Source: Varunaivibrio sulfuroxidans (GTDB taxonomy: Bacteria; Pseudomonadota; Alphaproteobacteria; Rhodospirillales; Magnetovibrionaceae). From it: a DNA stretch of 64,000 bases. The notes under the pieces were generated by a model. The model saw only the letters and a program-made list of their open reading frames with translations, was not told the origin of the DNA and did no database searches. Every line of letters begins with the position of its first letter. Positions within the stretch are counted from its first letter, which is position 1. The stretch covers positions 2,555,001 through 2,619,000 of the forward strand of contig NZ_CP119676.1 in the NCBI RefSeq assembly GCF_029318635.1, in the 5' to 3' direction. A program made the position numbers and the translations under genes. Of the stretch, positions 1 through 9,925 are shown in pieces.

Positions 1-960
<960 letters not shown>

Positions 961-978
961 GACCTTGCCCGTGCCGTC

Positions 979-1977
979 CTACAGGACCACTTTGGCGTTG
1001 CCGACGGCGTCGGGAAGGTCCTCGTTAAAGCAGCGCTGATAATACTCGGCGACGATGGGGCGCTCCAATTCGTCGCACTTGTTGAGGAAGCTGAGACGAA
1101 AAGCGAAGGTTAGGTCGCCGAAAATGTCGGTATTTTCGGCCCAGGTCATCACGGTGCGGGGCGACATGACGGTTGAAATGTCGCCGTTGACGAAGCCTTG
1201 GCGGGTCAGGTCGGCGACCTCGACCATCGCCGATATTTTGGCCCTGCCGTCTTCGGTGTTGAAGGTGGGCAGCTTGTTCAACATGATGTTGACCTCGTCG
1301 TCGTGGGGCAAATAGTTAAGCGTGGCGACGATGCTCCAACGGTCCATCTGGCCTTGATTGATTTGCTGGGTGCCGTGATACAGCCCCGTGGTGTCGCCCA
1401 GGCCGATGGTGTTGGTGGTCGAAAAAAGGCGAAAATAGGGATGCGGCTTGATGACCCGGTTCTGGTCGAGCAGGGTCAGCTTGCCTTCGACTTCGAGCAC
1501 GCGTTGAATGACGAACATCACGTCGGGGCGTCCGGCGTCGTATTCGTCGAAGACGATGGCCACCGGGCGCTGCAACGCCCAGGGCAAAATACCCTCGCGG
1601 AACTCGGTGATCTGCTTGCCGTCCTTGAGCACGATGGCGTCCTTGCCGACGAGGTCGATGCGGCTGACGTGGCTATCCAGATTGATGCGCACGGTGGGCC
1701 AGTTGAGGCGCGCGGCGACCTGTTCGATGTGGGTCGATTTTCCGGTGCCGTGATAGCCTTGGATCATGACCCGGCGGTTGTGGGCGAACCCGGCCAGGAT
1801 CGCCAACGTGGTGTCGTGATCGAACTGATAGGCGGGGTCGATGTCGGGGACGTGTTCCTCGCCCCGGCTGAACGCGGGAACGACAAGATCGGAATCGATC
1901 TTGAACGTTTCGCGCACCGACACCGTGGTGTCGGGCTTATCGAGCGGGAAGGCGTTAGATTCGGTTGGCGTGCTCAT
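979..1977 (-). CDS. cobS: Cobaltochelatase AAA+ subunit CobS
   Basis: AAA+ ATPase subunit (332 residues) of the aerobic cobaltochelatase; with CobT it forms the chaperone-like complex that drives CobN. Seen: Walker [10 protein letters not shown] about residues 76-84, Walker [10 protein letters not shown], a sensor-type LFSTTNTIG segment, and a C terminus ending NAKVVL as in the family. The open frame extends upstream to 2076, but the ATG at 1977 ([10 protein letters not shown]) gives the normal family length, and the added 33 residues look non-coding. It precedes cobT by 18 bp. bluB at 23.1 kb also serves cobalamin synthesis but is not linked to this operon. Confidence 0.96.
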   Translation of the reverse strand: MSTPTESNAFPLDKPDTTVSVRETFKIDSDLVVPAFSRGEEHVPDIDPAYQFDHDTTLAILAGFAHNRRVMIQGYHGTGKSTHIEQVAARLNWPTVRINLDSHVSRIDLVGKDAIVLKDGKQITEFREGILPWALQRPVAIVFDEYDAGRPDVMFVIQRVLEVEGKLTLLDQNRVIKPHPYFRLFSTTNTIGLGDTTGLYHGTQQINQGQMDRWSIVATLNYLPHDDEVNIMLNKLPTFNTEDGRAKISAMVEVADLTRQGFVNGDISTVMSPRTVMTWAENTDIFGDLTFAFRLSFLNKCDELERPIVAEYYQRCFNEDLPDAVGNAKVVL

Positions 1978-2056
1978 GGGGCGTGGCTCGTACTCGGTTG
2001 GCGCGGGGATGAACGGAGGATCGACTGTAGCGCTTAAAAAGCGGAATTGGGAAAAA

Positions 2057-2659
2057 TTATGAAGCCGTTTCGCCAAGACTTTTACGGATAATTTGATAGG
2101 CCTCGACGATTTGTTTGAATTTTTCTTCCGATCGCTTGTCGCCGTTGTTGGCGTCGGGATGGTGGCGCTTGACGAGAGACTTATAACGCGATTTCAGCGC
2201 CTTCATGGTGACGGTGGGGTCGAGGTCGAGCACCGCAAGGGCGCGGGCTTGCGACGGTGGGGCTTTGGGTGGTCGCGCATCATCGCCGCGGGTGCGACGG
2301 CGTGCGTCGCCTTCGAAGCCGCCGAAAGCGTCGGAAAAACGTTGGCGCGCGGCGTCGAAGGCGCGCGGCCCGATTCCACCCATCTTCCAGGTCGGGCGGT
2401 TCCAAACGGTGTCATGGCGCACTTGAGCCTCGACCTCCTGCTCGTTCAGTCCGGCGAAATAATTCCACGATTTGTTGCGTTCGCGGATATGGGTCAAACA
2501 ATACCAGTGATACTCGTTCAACTGGGTGCGCGATTTCGGGGCGCGGTACGCGCCTTCTTGCGCGCAATCGGGCCAGGCGCAAGGTTTGCCGGTGGACGGC
2601 TGCGCATTTTTATTGTGGCGGTGCGGTGCGCCGTGTGGTGAAGTGCGTTTATCGGACAT
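2057..2659 (-). CDS. J-domain protein (DnaJ-like co-chaperone)
   Basis: A 200-residue protein with a C-terminal J domain at about residues 140-195, including the HPD signature ([12 protein letters not shown]) and the following helix [12 protein letters not shown]. This motif stimulates the ATPase of DnaK-type chaperones. The N-terminal half is unusual: it carries [10 protein letters not shown] and [11 protein letters not shown], a short Cys/His-rich segment that may bind zinc, then [13 protein letters not shown], a pattern found in alphaproteobacterial J-domain proteins next to cobS. It ends 79 bp before the cobS start on the same strand, so it may lead the cobS-cobT transcript. It is transcribed divergently from bolA. 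The client is unknown. Confidence 0.88.
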   Translation of the reverse strand: MSDKRTSPHGAPHRHNKNAQPSTGKPCAWPDCAQEGAYRAPKSRTQLNEYHWYCLTHIRERNKSWNYFAGLNEQEVEAQVRHDTVWNRPTWKMGGIGPRAFDAARQRFSDAFGGFEGDARRRTRGDDARPPKAPPSQARALAVLDLDPTVTMKALKSRYKSLVKRHHPDANNGDKRSEEKFKQIVEAYQIIRKSLGETAS

Positions 2660-2814
2660 TCCCTAACTATGATGTTTGCGCTTTCAATTGGCAAGACATG
2701 GCTCGGCCATGGAGATGAGGACGTCGGGAAATTGTATCCGGCATTTAACGATGTTTCGAGGGCGCCATTGCATCGCAAACGCGATGAGAGAGCACGAAAA
2801 TAAAGGACCAGAAA

Positions 2815-3081
2815 ATGCGCGTACGCGATCAAATCTATCAAAAATTAAAAACGGAATTCGATCCCGAATATTTGGACGTTGTCGATGAATCCCATAAACA
2901 CGAAGGCCACGCCGGGGCTCGCCCCGAAGGGCAGACCCACTTTAGGGTCGAGCTGTCGTGCGCCGCGTTCGCCGGAAAAAATCAGGTCGAAAGACAGCGC
3001 ATGGTTTATCGTCTCCTGGCGGATGAAATGGCCGGTCCGGTCCATGCCTTGGCCTTGAAAACACGCGCGCCGGGGGAATGA
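2815..3081 (+). CDS. bolA: BolA/IbaG family protein
   Basis: An 88-residue BolA-fold protein. These proteins partner monothiol glutaredoxins in iron-sulfur cluster trafficking and stress or morphology responses. Seen: the conserved DESHKHEGH segment (residues 24-32), HFRVELSCAAFAGKNQVERQRMVYRLL and the closing VHALALKT. The start is ATG 2815 with AAAGGA about 7 bp upstream. It is divergent from the J-domain gene; the roughly 155 bp between them must hold both promoters. Next to a J-domain gene in many alphaproteobacteria, it may be linked to cluster assembly or protein quality control, but that is inference. Confidence 0.93.
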   Translation: MRVRDQIYQKLKTEFDPEYLDVVDESHKHEGHAGARPEGQTHFRVELSCAAFAGKNQVERQRMVYRLLADEMAGPVHALALKTRAPGE

Positions 3082-3272
3082 AGCGGCGCCAGGCTCTCTT
3101 TCAAGGAATTCGAAAATGGCAACCTGGGGTAGCACAGGTCGTGTTTCTTCTTGGCGAATCGCCGGCGGTGTTATATGACTTGAGCGTTCATAAAAAAGTA
3201 TCGATCGCGTACACCCGGGGGAGGACGGACGCCCACTTCGTTCGTCGGCGACTTGGGGGCAAGGGGGGTTAA

Positions 3273-3581
3273 TTGTCCGATATCAAGAGTATGTTGCAAA
3301 ACAGGAATGTGACCATCGATGGTCGGCGGACGAGCCTACGTTTGGAGGAAGACGTCTGGGATGCGTTTGAGGAAATTTGCGATCGTGAAAACTTGAGCGT
3401 TCACGAACTGTGTACGCTGATCGATCATAATCGGTACAATTCGTCGCGCACCGCGGCGGTTCGCGCCTTCATCCTGTCGTATTTTCGCAATGCCGCGACG
3501 GATAGCGGTCATCTTGAGGCCGGACATGGTGGATTAAGCGAACGCCTCACTAGGCGCGGCGGGTTGCGGGCCTCCGCCTAA
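3273..3581 (+). CDS. Ribbon-helix-helix domain protein
   Basis: A 102-residue protein with a ribbon-helix-helix-like core: NVTIDGRRTSLRLEEDVWDAFEEI, then RENLSVHELCTLID and AAVRAFILSYFR. This resembles the RHH_4 type common in alphaproteobacteria, often annotated only as a domain protein and thought to bind DNA as a dimer. The TTG at 3273 is chosen because AAGGGGGG lies 4-5 bp upstream; ATG 3291 (MLQNRNVT) is the alternative and keeps the whole domain. Its stop codon lies 1 bp from the end of the convergent CBS gene. Targets are unknown. Confidence 0.8.
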   Translation: MSDIKSMLQNRNVTIDGRRTSLRLEEDVWDAFEEICDRENLSVHELCTLIDHNRYNSSRTAAVRAFILSYFRNAATDSGHLEAGHGGLSERLTRRGGLRASA

Positions 3582-3582
3582 G

Positions 3583-4074
3583 TCACTCCGATGTCGTTCC
3601 GAAAATGTGGGCTCCGAACAGTTGCGTCTGCACGGCGCGGGTTTGCGTGTCTATGTAGGCCTTGACGGTTTTCAGCATTTGACGTTGCGACAAAACGCCC
3701 AGCGGGCGGCGGTCGTCATCGACAAGAACCAGATGGCTCGCCGGGCGAAGGGACATCAGGTCCAGGGCGTCGAGAATGCTGTCGCCGGCCGTCAGGACAT
3801 CGCCGAGCTCGGAGATGATCGCTTCGAGGCGGGTCGTTCTTGGGTCCATGTTTCGGTCGTGCACGGCGCGTAAAACATCTTCACCGGTCGCGAGGGCTTG
3901 AAATTTTCCCGCGTCATCGCACAAAATAACGACCTTCGCTTCCGATCCCCCGGAGCGCGCTCCGTCGCCGGGATAAAGCCATTCGAGGGCGCTTTGCAAT
4001 GCCTCCGCCATGTTCATCAGGCGCCAGAATGGGGGCGTTTCCCGGACGATGGTGGCGACGCTTCGATGTAGCAT
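3583..4074 (-). CDS. CBS-domain protein
   Basis: A 163-residue soluble protein that reads as a pair of CBS motifs: AKVVILCDDAGKFQALATGEDVLRAV (about residues 46-71) and ASHLVLVDDDRRPLGVLSQRQMLKTV (about 112-137). CBS pairs bind adenine nucleotides and usually regulate a partner. The ATG at 4074 lies 3 bp after the stop of the upstream CorC-type gene, and GAGGAG inside the end of that gene sits 9 bp before the start, so the two are probably translated from one message. It may modulate that membrane protein; this is inference from position. Confidence 0.82.
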   Translation of the reverse strand: MLHRSVATIVRETPPFWRLMNMAEALQSALEWLYPGDGARSGGSEAKVVILCDDAGKFQALATGEDVLRAVHDRNMDPRTTRLEAIISELGDVLTAGDSILDALDLMSLRPASHLVLVDDDRRPLGVLSQRQMLKTVKAYIDTQTRAVQTQLFGAHIFGTTSE

Positions 4075-4077
4075 GTT

Positions 4078-5391
4078 CTAGAGCTCCTCCGCGTCGCCGC
4101 TGTTGGGTGGTGTGACCCGCAGTGAAACGATCTGATGGCGTTGTAGGCGCAAAATTTCGAAACGAAAGCCGTGGAATTGAAAAACTTGTCCTTCCTCGGG
4201 GATGCGCCGGGCTTCATGAAGAACCAGTCCCGCGATGGTCGCCGCGTCCTCGTCGGGAAGGCGCCAATCCAACTGACGGTTAAGGTCGCGTATTGTCGCC
4301 GTGCCGCGGATAATGTAGGCCCCGTCGGTCTGGGGGGTGACGCCAAAAATATGGACGTCGTGTTCGTCGGAGATATCGCCGACAATTTCCTCAAGGATGT
4401 CTTCCAGCGTAACGATGCCGAGCAGGGAGCCATATTCATCGACCACTAGGGCGAAATGCTCGCGCCGTTCGCGAAACGCCTGCAATTGATCCAGCAGCAA
4501 GGTATGTTCGGGGACGAACCATGGTTTCGAGGCGATGGCCATGATGTCCAGCTCGTCGATCGCCTTCTGTCGCCCCGGCGCCTCGCCGGTCGCGGCGCGC
4601 ACCGCACGCAACAGGTCCTTGGCGTGAAGAACGCCGACAATGTTGTCGGTGTCGTTTTTCCATAGCGGAATGCGGGTGTATGGGCTGTCGAGGACTTGAG
4701 AAAGGATAGCGCCTGGGCTGAGATCGGCGTCGATCGCGACGACATCCTTGCGGTGGATGGTGATTTCGCCGACTTGCACTTCCGCCAGATCAAGGACGCT
4801 GCGCAGCATGTTGCGTTCATGGCGGACCACGGCGATTTCTTCTTCCTCATCCGTTTCCATTCCATGCAGCGCGATTGCGCCGCGCAGTTCCTCGGCATTT
4901 TCGCCCAAACCCCCGGAACCCCGGTGGTCGGCCCCGAAAAGGTGAAGTGTGGCGTGGATGATGGCGTTGAGCATGATCGTCAGGGGCGTGACCGCGATGA
5001 CCAGAAAATTGACACTGGGAGCGATCGACAGGGCGACGTGGTTGGCGTGACGAAAGGCGTAAGTTTTGGGCAGGACCTCGGCAAAAATCAACACCAAAAG
5101 GGTCATCGCCAAGGTGGCGTAAACAACCCCGGCCGCGCCGAAAATGGTGATTAGGGCATTGGTCGCCAGGGCCGAGGCTAAAATATTGACCAAGTTGTTG
5201 CCCAACAGGATCGAGCCGATGAGGCGTTCTTTTTTTTCATACAGGTGATTGACCAGCCGGGCGCGGGGGTTTCCCTGTTGTTCAAGCTGATGCATCAGTG
5301 GCCGGGACGACGCCGTCAGTGCGGTCTCCGAGCCGGAAAAAAAAGCGGACAGAAGGAGTAGAAAAACAATAGCGGCGATTGTCAGAACCAT
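4078..5391 (-). CDS. Hemolysin C/CorC-type CNNM family membrane protein
   Basis: A 437-residue protein with the order DUF21 membrane domain (hydrophobic segments about 1-20, 60-80, 88-108 and 125-150), a CBS pair (about 205-335; YTRIPLWKNDTDNIVGVLHAKDLLR and HFALVVDEYGSLLGIVTLEDILEEIVGDI in pieces) and a C-terminal CorC_HlyC domain (about 350-430). The family is linked to magnesium/cobalt export and metal homeostasis; older names call it hemolysin. The DEYG...G.VT.EDILEEIVG signature is clear. The start is ATG 5391 with GAGG 3-4 bp upstream. It lies upstream of the stand-alone CBS gene and downstream of aroB, with a gap of about 120 bp. Confidence 0.9.
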   Translation of the reverse strand: MVLTIAAIVFLLLLSAFFSGSETALTASSRPLMHQLEQQGNPRARLVNHLYEKKERLIGSILLGNNLVNILASALATNALITIFGAAGVVYATLAMTLLVLIFAEVLPKTYAFRHANHVALSIAPSVNFLVIAVTPLTIMLNAIIHATLHLFGADHRGSGGLGENAEELRGAIALHGMETDEEEEIAVVRHERNMLRSVLDLAEVQVGEITIHRKDVVAIDADLSPGAILSQVLDSPYTRIPLWKNDTDNIVGVLHAKDLLRAVRAATGEAPGRQKAIDELDIMAIASKPWFVPEHTLLLDQLQAFRERREHFALVVDEYGSLLGIVTLEDILEEIVGDISDEHDVHIFGVTPQTDGAYIIRGTATIRDLNRQLDWRLPDEDAATIAGLVLHEARRIPEEGQVFQFHGFRFEILRLQRHQIVSLRVTPPNSGDAEEL

Positions 5392-5512
5392 ATCCTCAAA
5401 CTCTTTGCAAAGGTGTGCCGTAATCTTGGGGTTGGCCCCGCCGCGCCATATTTAAGCGACGCCATGCCCTCTTCGCGATGCCCCGTTCAACCGTGGGCGC
5501 GCCCGACCACGA

Positions 5513-6667
5513 CTACGCGCGTGCGCGGTCGATGGCATCCTGTAGGATATTCGTCACAACCGACAAATCGACCTCGTCGGTAATAAAAGCTTTCCCTATT
5601 CCCCGGGCCAGAATGAACGTGATTTTGTTGTCTCGAACTTTCTTGTCTTGTCCCATAAGTTCGACCAGACGCGCGCCCGACCACGATTCGGTGACGAAAG
5701 GTTTGATGGTGTGGGGCAAGCCGATATTTTCGAAATGGGCGCGCAGCCGGGCGATGTCTTCGTCGGGGCACAAGCCCATTTTCACGGACACCTCGAACGC
5801 CAGCACGATGCCGATGGCGACGGCTTCGCCATGAAGCAGTCCGTCGCCGTAGCCGACTGTCGATTCAAGGGCGTGAGCGAAGGTGTGTCCCAGGTTGAGC
5901 AGCGCGCGCGCGCCGCTTTCGCGTTCGTCGCCGGCGACGATCGCGGCCTTGGCTCGACAACTGTGTAACACGGCGTGACGGCGCGCCACGGGATCGGCGT
6001 GGGCGACCATGTCGGCGCCGTGACGTTCCAGCCAGGAAAAAAAGTCGGGATCGTCGATGGCGCCGTATTTAACGACTTCGCCGTATCCCGCTAGAACTTG
6101 GCGCATGGGCAGGGTATCGAAGGTGTCGGTGTCGGCGATGACGGCCAGGGGTTGATAGAACGCCCCGACCAAATTCTTTCCGTGTCGGGTGTTGATGCCG
6201 GTTTTGCCGCCGACGGAGCTATCGACCTGGGCGAGCAGTGTGGTGGGAATTTGCACGAAGGGCAGACCGCGCAGCGTGATCGCCGCGGCGAAACCGGTGA
6301 TATCGCCGATCACGCCGCCACCCAGGGCGATCAGAGTGGTTTGGCGCTCGACCTTCAGGTCAAGGAGGCGCGACACCAGTGTTTCCAAGTGGCCGAAGTC
6401 TTTCGTCGGTTCGCCGGCGGGCAACACGACGGCGTCGCTCGAGATGCCGCCGCCTTCCAGCGCCCGACGCAGCGGTTCGAGATACAGCGGCGCGACATTG
6501 GTGTCGGTGACGATGACGACGCGCGGTTGCGGCAAGAGAGGCCTCAGCAAACCGGCGCTCCGGGCGATCAGGCCTTCGCCGACGAAAATGTCGTAACTGC
6601 GTTCACCCAGGGCGACGTTTAGGGTTTGCAAGGCCGGCTCGGGTGTCGGATGGGACGGGTGTGTCAT
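5513..6667 (-). CDS. aroB: 3-dehydroquinate synthase
   Basis: Converts DAHP to 3-dehydroquinate, the second step of the shikimate pathway, in the cytoplasm using NAD and a divalent metal. The 384-residue protein shows the glycine-rich NAD segment LIALGGGVIGDITGFAAA, the IPTTLLAQVDSSVGGKTGIN block, and metal-binding segments NLGHTFAHALE and LLHGEAVAIG. The start ATG 6667 overlaps the aroK stop (ATGA), so translation is coupled; the longer open frame upstream merely shadows aroK. An N-terminal extension of about 15 residues (MTHPSHPTPEP) precedes the core fold. Confidence 0.97.
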   Translation of the reverse strand: MTHPSHPTPEPALQTLNVALGERSYDIFVGEGLIARSAGLLRPLLPQPRVVIVTDTNVAPLYLEPLRRALEGGGISSDAVVLPAGEPTKDFGHLETLVSRLLDLKVERQTTLIALGGGVIGDITGFAAAITLRGLPFVQIPTTLLAQVDSSVGGKTGINTRHGKNLVGAFYQPLAVIADTDTFDTLPMRQVLAGYGEVVKYGAIDDPDFFSWLERHGADMVAHADPVARRHAVLHSCRAKAAIVAGDERESGARALLNLGHTFAHALESTVGYGDGLLHGEAVAIGIVLAFEVSVKMGLCPDEDIARLRAHFENIGLPHTIKPFVTESWSGARLVELMGQDKKVRDNKITFILARGIGKAFITDEVDLSVVTNILQDAIDRARA

Positions 6668-7239
6668 CGCGAAGAATGGGCTTCCAATTGTTGTGGGTGA
6701 TCGTTCATGTGACGCCGTAAGGCGTCGATAATGGCCTTGACGGCGACTTCGTGTGGCTCGTTTCGGGATTCGATTTCGATGTCGGCTTCGGCATATACCG
6801 GGTAACGCTGATCGATCAGCGTTTTTAACACGGCGCGTGGATCTTCGCTTTTCAGTAAAGGGCGTCCGGCGCGTCGCGAGGTGCGTTCGTATAAAATCGA
6901 CAGCTCGGCGCGCAGCCAGACCGAGACGCCGCGCCGTTTGATCGTGGCGCGAATTTCGGGGTTGATGAACGCGCCGCCGCCGGTGGCGAGGACGATCGGC
7001 GCGCCTTCGAGAAGGCGTAAAATAACCCGTTTTTCCCCTTCTCGGAACGCGGCTTCGCCGTAGAGTTCGAAAATATCCTCGATCGAACATCCCGCGGCCT
7101 TGACGATTTCGTCGTCGGCGTCGATAAACGGCCATTCCAACGTCTTGGCGAGACGGCGTCCGACGCTGCTTTTTCCTGCGCCCATCAAACCAACCAGGAC
7201 AATCGAACGGTTAAGGGTGGGTAACACGATATTGCTCAT
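6664..7239 (-). CDS. aroK: Shikimate kinase
   Basis: Phosphorylates shikimate to shikimate-3-phosphate with ATP. The 191-residue protein has the P-loop GLMGAGKSSVGRRLA (about residues 17-31), the substrate-binding DADDEI, the ATGGGAF motif and the lid arginines in ERTSRRAGRPLL. ATG 7239 is chosen as the start because it places the P-loop at the usual distance; further upstream the frame reads unlike protein. It forms a two-gene operon with aroB through a 4-bp overlap. The arrangement aroK-aroB divergent from xerD recurs in related alphaproteobacteria. Confidence 0.96.
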   Translation of the reverse strand: MSNIVLPTLNRSIVLVGLMGAGKSSVGRRLAKTLEWPFIDADDEIVKAAGCSIEDIFELYGEAAFREGEKRVILRLLEGAPIVLATGGGAFINPEIRATIKRRGVSVWLRAELSILYERTSRRAGRPLLKSEDPRAVLKTLIDQRYPVYAEADIEIESRNEPHEVAVKAIIDALRRHMNDHPQQLEAHSSR

Positions 7240-7571
7240 AGGGGTTACGTTTGCATTAAAGTCGCGCAAAGAACAAGGGGTACGGCTATAAAGTCGGCGG
7301 TAAAGTCGTCCAGGTTCGCCCGCACCGACGCCGCTGCCGCCGGTGATAAGGCGCGCGCCGGGGTGTTGGAGACTTTTATGTCGCCGAAAAACTGCCATAA
7401 TCGCCCCATAAGGTAAACCGAAGAAGCTTTGTTTCGGGGCTCTTTTTGAACGCCTCGGTTTTGTCCCCCGATGCCGTTGGGCGTACCGTTGAGCCGCCCC
7501 AGCACCCTTTCTGGATGCGGCCCGTCGGATGATCGCGACGGTTTAAAGATAAAGACGATTTAAGGATAGAA
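7240..7571. other. 332-bp intergenic region between aroK and a small membrane peptide
   Basis: This divergent region must carry the aroK-aroB promoter on the minus strand and the promoter for the plus-strand small peptide and exported protein. I see no clear -35/-10 pair, riboswitch or repeat. A minus-strand frame (7245-7505) is open but its composition and lack of a ribosome binding site argue against a gene. Confidence 0.5.
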
Positions 7572-7712
7572 ATGAAAAAAATTTCGACGATGATTATTTT
7601 TCTGGCGCTGGTTTTGGTTGGCGGGGCGGGCGCGTTTCTGGCGACGTGGCGGATACCTGCTCCGACATCGCACATGGTGAAAACGTTGCCCGATGCTCGT
7701 TTTCCGCAATAG
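7572..7712 (+). CDS. Small single-span membrane peptide (46 aa), unrecognised
   Basis: A short frame with ATG 7572 preceded by AAGGATAGAA, a usable ribosome binding site. It encodes a Lys-rich start (MKKIST), a hydrophobic stretch of about 18 residues (IIFLALVLVGGAGAFLA) and a short polar tail ending DARFPQ. It could be a small inner-membrane protein or an uncleaved signal anchor. It lies between aroK and a large exported protein, 59 bp upstream of the latter's chosen start. I do not recognise a family; the strong signal-like composition and the ribosome site are the only support. Confidence 0.5.
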   Translation: MKKISTMIIFLALVLVGGAGAFLATWRIPAPTSHMVKTLPDARFPQ

Positions 7713-7771
7713 GCCGCTTTTCGGCTCCGTTTTCCCGCGGTAGGGCGCCGCGAAAAAAGGTGATCTTGAGT

Positions 7772-9925
7772 ATGATGTTTTCCTTTTGCGTCAATCTTCG
7801 CGGCGTGCTCCCCGGCAGGGGATGGCCGGTGAGTGGTCTTGGGGGAGCCGGTTTGCGCGGGATGTTCGGCAGGCCTCTTACGTTTGTGTTGGGTGCGGCG
7901 GCGCTTGGGCCGTTGGTGTTGGCCGCGGGCGTTCCGCGGGCGTCGGCGCAGCAAGGCCCCCTGGTCTTGACGCCACCGGCTAGAACGTCTTCCCAGCTTA
8001 CGCCGTCCTCACCACCTCCGGCTTCGCCGCTTCCGACGCCGAGGCAAACGATTGAGACGGGACCCGCCGCTTCTCCCGCCGCGCCACCCGCGACAAACGC
8101 CTCTTCATCCGGCGCGCCGCCGGAGGGGACGGTCGTCAAGGCGCCGTCGGGTATTCAGGCGGATACTTTGGGCCAGATCAATCCCGAGACGGTAGGGGTT
8201 TTGGATCAGGGAAGCGGCGGCTTTGGCGTTGATTTGTGGCGGGGGACGCCGCGCGCCGTGGTGGAAACCTTATTTTCGGCGTTGCCGGTGGATGCGACCT
8301 CTCCCGTGGTGCGCGACCTGATGCGCCGCACGATGTTGTCGCGGGCGCTGGCCCCTACGGGGGAAAGCCTCGATGCGGGCGTTACCCTGCTTGCCAGACG
8401 CATCACGATTTTGTCGGCAATGGGCGACATCCCTGGGGCGACGCAGTTGATCGACGCCATACCGGGGCGGGTGGCGGATGAGAAAATCAATCGGATCGAG
8501 GCCGATGTTCGGTTGCTGAACGGCGACAACGCCCGCGCCTGCGCCTTGGCGCAGGGGGCGGTCGGCGCGGCTGGCGGCGATCAAGAATATTGGCGTCAGG
8601 CGCTGATTTTCTGCCAGGCGTTGGCGGGAAAAATGGATGCCGCGGCCCTGGGCGTTTCATTGTTGCGCGAGCAGGGCGTAAAAGCGCCTGTTTTTTACAC
8701 CTTGATGGACGCTTTCACTCTGCGGACGCAGGCGAAATTGACGACATTTCCCGATCCGACTCCGTTGACGTTGGCGATGGCGCGCGCGCTTAACGTCGCG
8801 TTGCCCGAGGACGTGGCGACGACATCGTCTCCGGCAATTTTGCGCGTCCTTTCGAGCAGTCCCAACGCCCCCCTGGACGTGCGCCTGGACAGCGCCGAGC
8901 GGGTGGCGGGCGTCGGTGCGTTGGGGCCGGACGAACTGCGTCAGATCTATGAAAGCGTCTCCTTCTCCCAGGATGAATTGGCCAGCCCCCTTTCCCGAGC
9001 CGAGAAAAAACGCGGGGCATGGAGCCGGGCGCTGTTGTATCGCGCCGCATTGGGCCAGGCGATCCCTTCGGCGCGTGCCGAAACCCTCGCCCGCGCCTTG
9101 AAGCTGGGGCGTGAGGATGGGCGTTACGCCTTGACGGCGCGCGCCTTCGCGCCGTTGATCGCGGGGCTTGAACCTTCGAGCACGCTGGCGTGGCTCGCGC
9201 CCGAGGCGTTGCGCGCCCTGATCGTGGCGGGCGACGACGCCGGCGCGCGACGTTGGCTTGCGTTCCTACGGACGCGGGCGACGCTCGATTCTTCCGCGCG
9301 TGACGCCCTGACGGCGCTGATGCCGATTGTGCGCTTGTCGGGCCTTGAGCGGGCCAAACCGGATAGGGCGCCAACGCCAACGCCAACACCGACACCAATA
9401 CCAGCACCAACACCGACCTCGACCTCGACCTCGACCTCGACACAAGAGCGCGGCGTAAACATTAACCCCGACGGGCGGGCGGCGATGGGAAAGCCTGCGG
9501 ACGGGGGCGCCGCCACGCAGGGCGGGGCGACGAACGCCGTCACGACGGACGCCCGCGCCCAGGCCTGGTGGGCGGTGGTCAAAAATACGCCCAACGCCCG
9601 CGCCCGGGCGTCGATGCTCTACGCCCTACTTTCCGGTCTTGGCGATAAACTTCCGGTGTCCGTGTGGCGAAGCTTGCTGGCGGGTTCCGCGCGCCTGAGC
9701 ACCGAGGCCATGCAGGCGCCGATCGCCCACGCTCTTGATGACGCGGCGCGAAACGGTCGCGTCGGTGAAACGGTGCTGCTCAGCCTGGTGGCGATCGGAA
9801 GGGCCGATCCGGCGGGGCTCAATCCCATGGATATGGAACGCATCGTCGCGGCGTTGGGAGCCGTCGGACTTCAGGCGGATGCGCGTAAATTAAGTCTGGA
9901 AATCATGTTGGCGTCGGCGCCATGA
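7772..9925 (+). CDS. Large exported protein with Pro/Thr/Ser repeat linker, function unknown
   Basis: A 717-residue protein. A signal sequence is visible as FGRPLTFVLGAAALGPLVLA...RASA followed by QQ, suggesting cleavage near residue 60 if ATG 7772 is used, or residue 30 from ATG 7862; the first is kept, but the second is equally plausible. A Pro/Ser/Ala/Thr-rich stretch follows, then a long Ala/Leu-rich helical body (about residues 150-525) that looks like a solenoid of helical repeats, a linker of Pro-Thr then Ser-Thr pairs (about 533-557), and a second helical domain. No catalytic motif is seen. Its end overlaps the xerD start by 4 bp (ATGA), so the two are co-translated. Similar exported proteins of unknown role sit beside xerD in related genomes. 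Confidence 0.72.
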   Translation: MMFSFCVNLRGVLPGRGWPVSGLGGAGLRGMFGRPLTFVLGAAALGPLVLAAGVPRASAQQGPLVLTPPARTSSQLTPSSPPPASPLPTPRQTIETGPAASPAAPPATNASSSGAPPEGTVVKAPSGIQADTLGQINPETVGVLDQGSGGFGVDLWRGTPRAVVETLFSALPVDATSPVVRDLMRRTMLSRALAPTGESLDAGVTLLARRITILSAMGDIPGATQLIDAIPGRVADEKINRIEADVRLLNGDNARACALAQGAVGAAGGDQEYWRQALIFCQALAGKMDAAALGVSLLREQGVKAPVFYTLMDAFTLRTQAKLTTFPDPTPLTLAMARALNVALPEDVATTSSPAILRVLSSSPNAPLDVRLDSAERVAGVGALGPDELRQIYESVSFSQDELASPLSRAEKKRGAWSRALLYRAALGQAIPSARAETLARALKLGREDGRYALTARAFAPLIAGLEPSSTLAWLAPEALRALIVAGDDAGARRWLAFLRTRATLDSSARDALTALMPIVRLSGLERAKPDRAPTPTPTPTPIPAPTPTSTSTSTSTQERGVNINPDGRAAMGKPADGGAATQGGATNAVTTDARAQAWWAVVKNTPNARARASMLYALLSGLGDKLPVSVWRSLLAGSARLSTEAMQAPIAHALDDAARNGRVGETVLLSLVAIGRADPAGLNPMDMERIVAALGAVGLQADARKLSLEIMLASAP
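9369..9441 (+). repeat. In-frame Pro-Thr / Ser-Thr coding microsatellite
   Basis: Degenerate hexamers of the form CCAACG/CCGACA, then four exact copies of CTCGAC, encode a run of Pro-Thr and then Ser-Thr dipeptides inside the exported protein. Both hexamers keep the frame, so copy-number change would only alter linker length. Confidence 0.85.

Noticed and set aside
3078-3272. 64-codon frame between bolA and the ribbon-helix-helix gene
   Set aside because: Overlaps the end of bolA and has no recognisable features; read as leader of the next gene.
7245-7505. Minus-strand 86-codon frame upstream of aroK
   Set aside because: No ribosome site, unlikely composition; probably the aroK promoter region.
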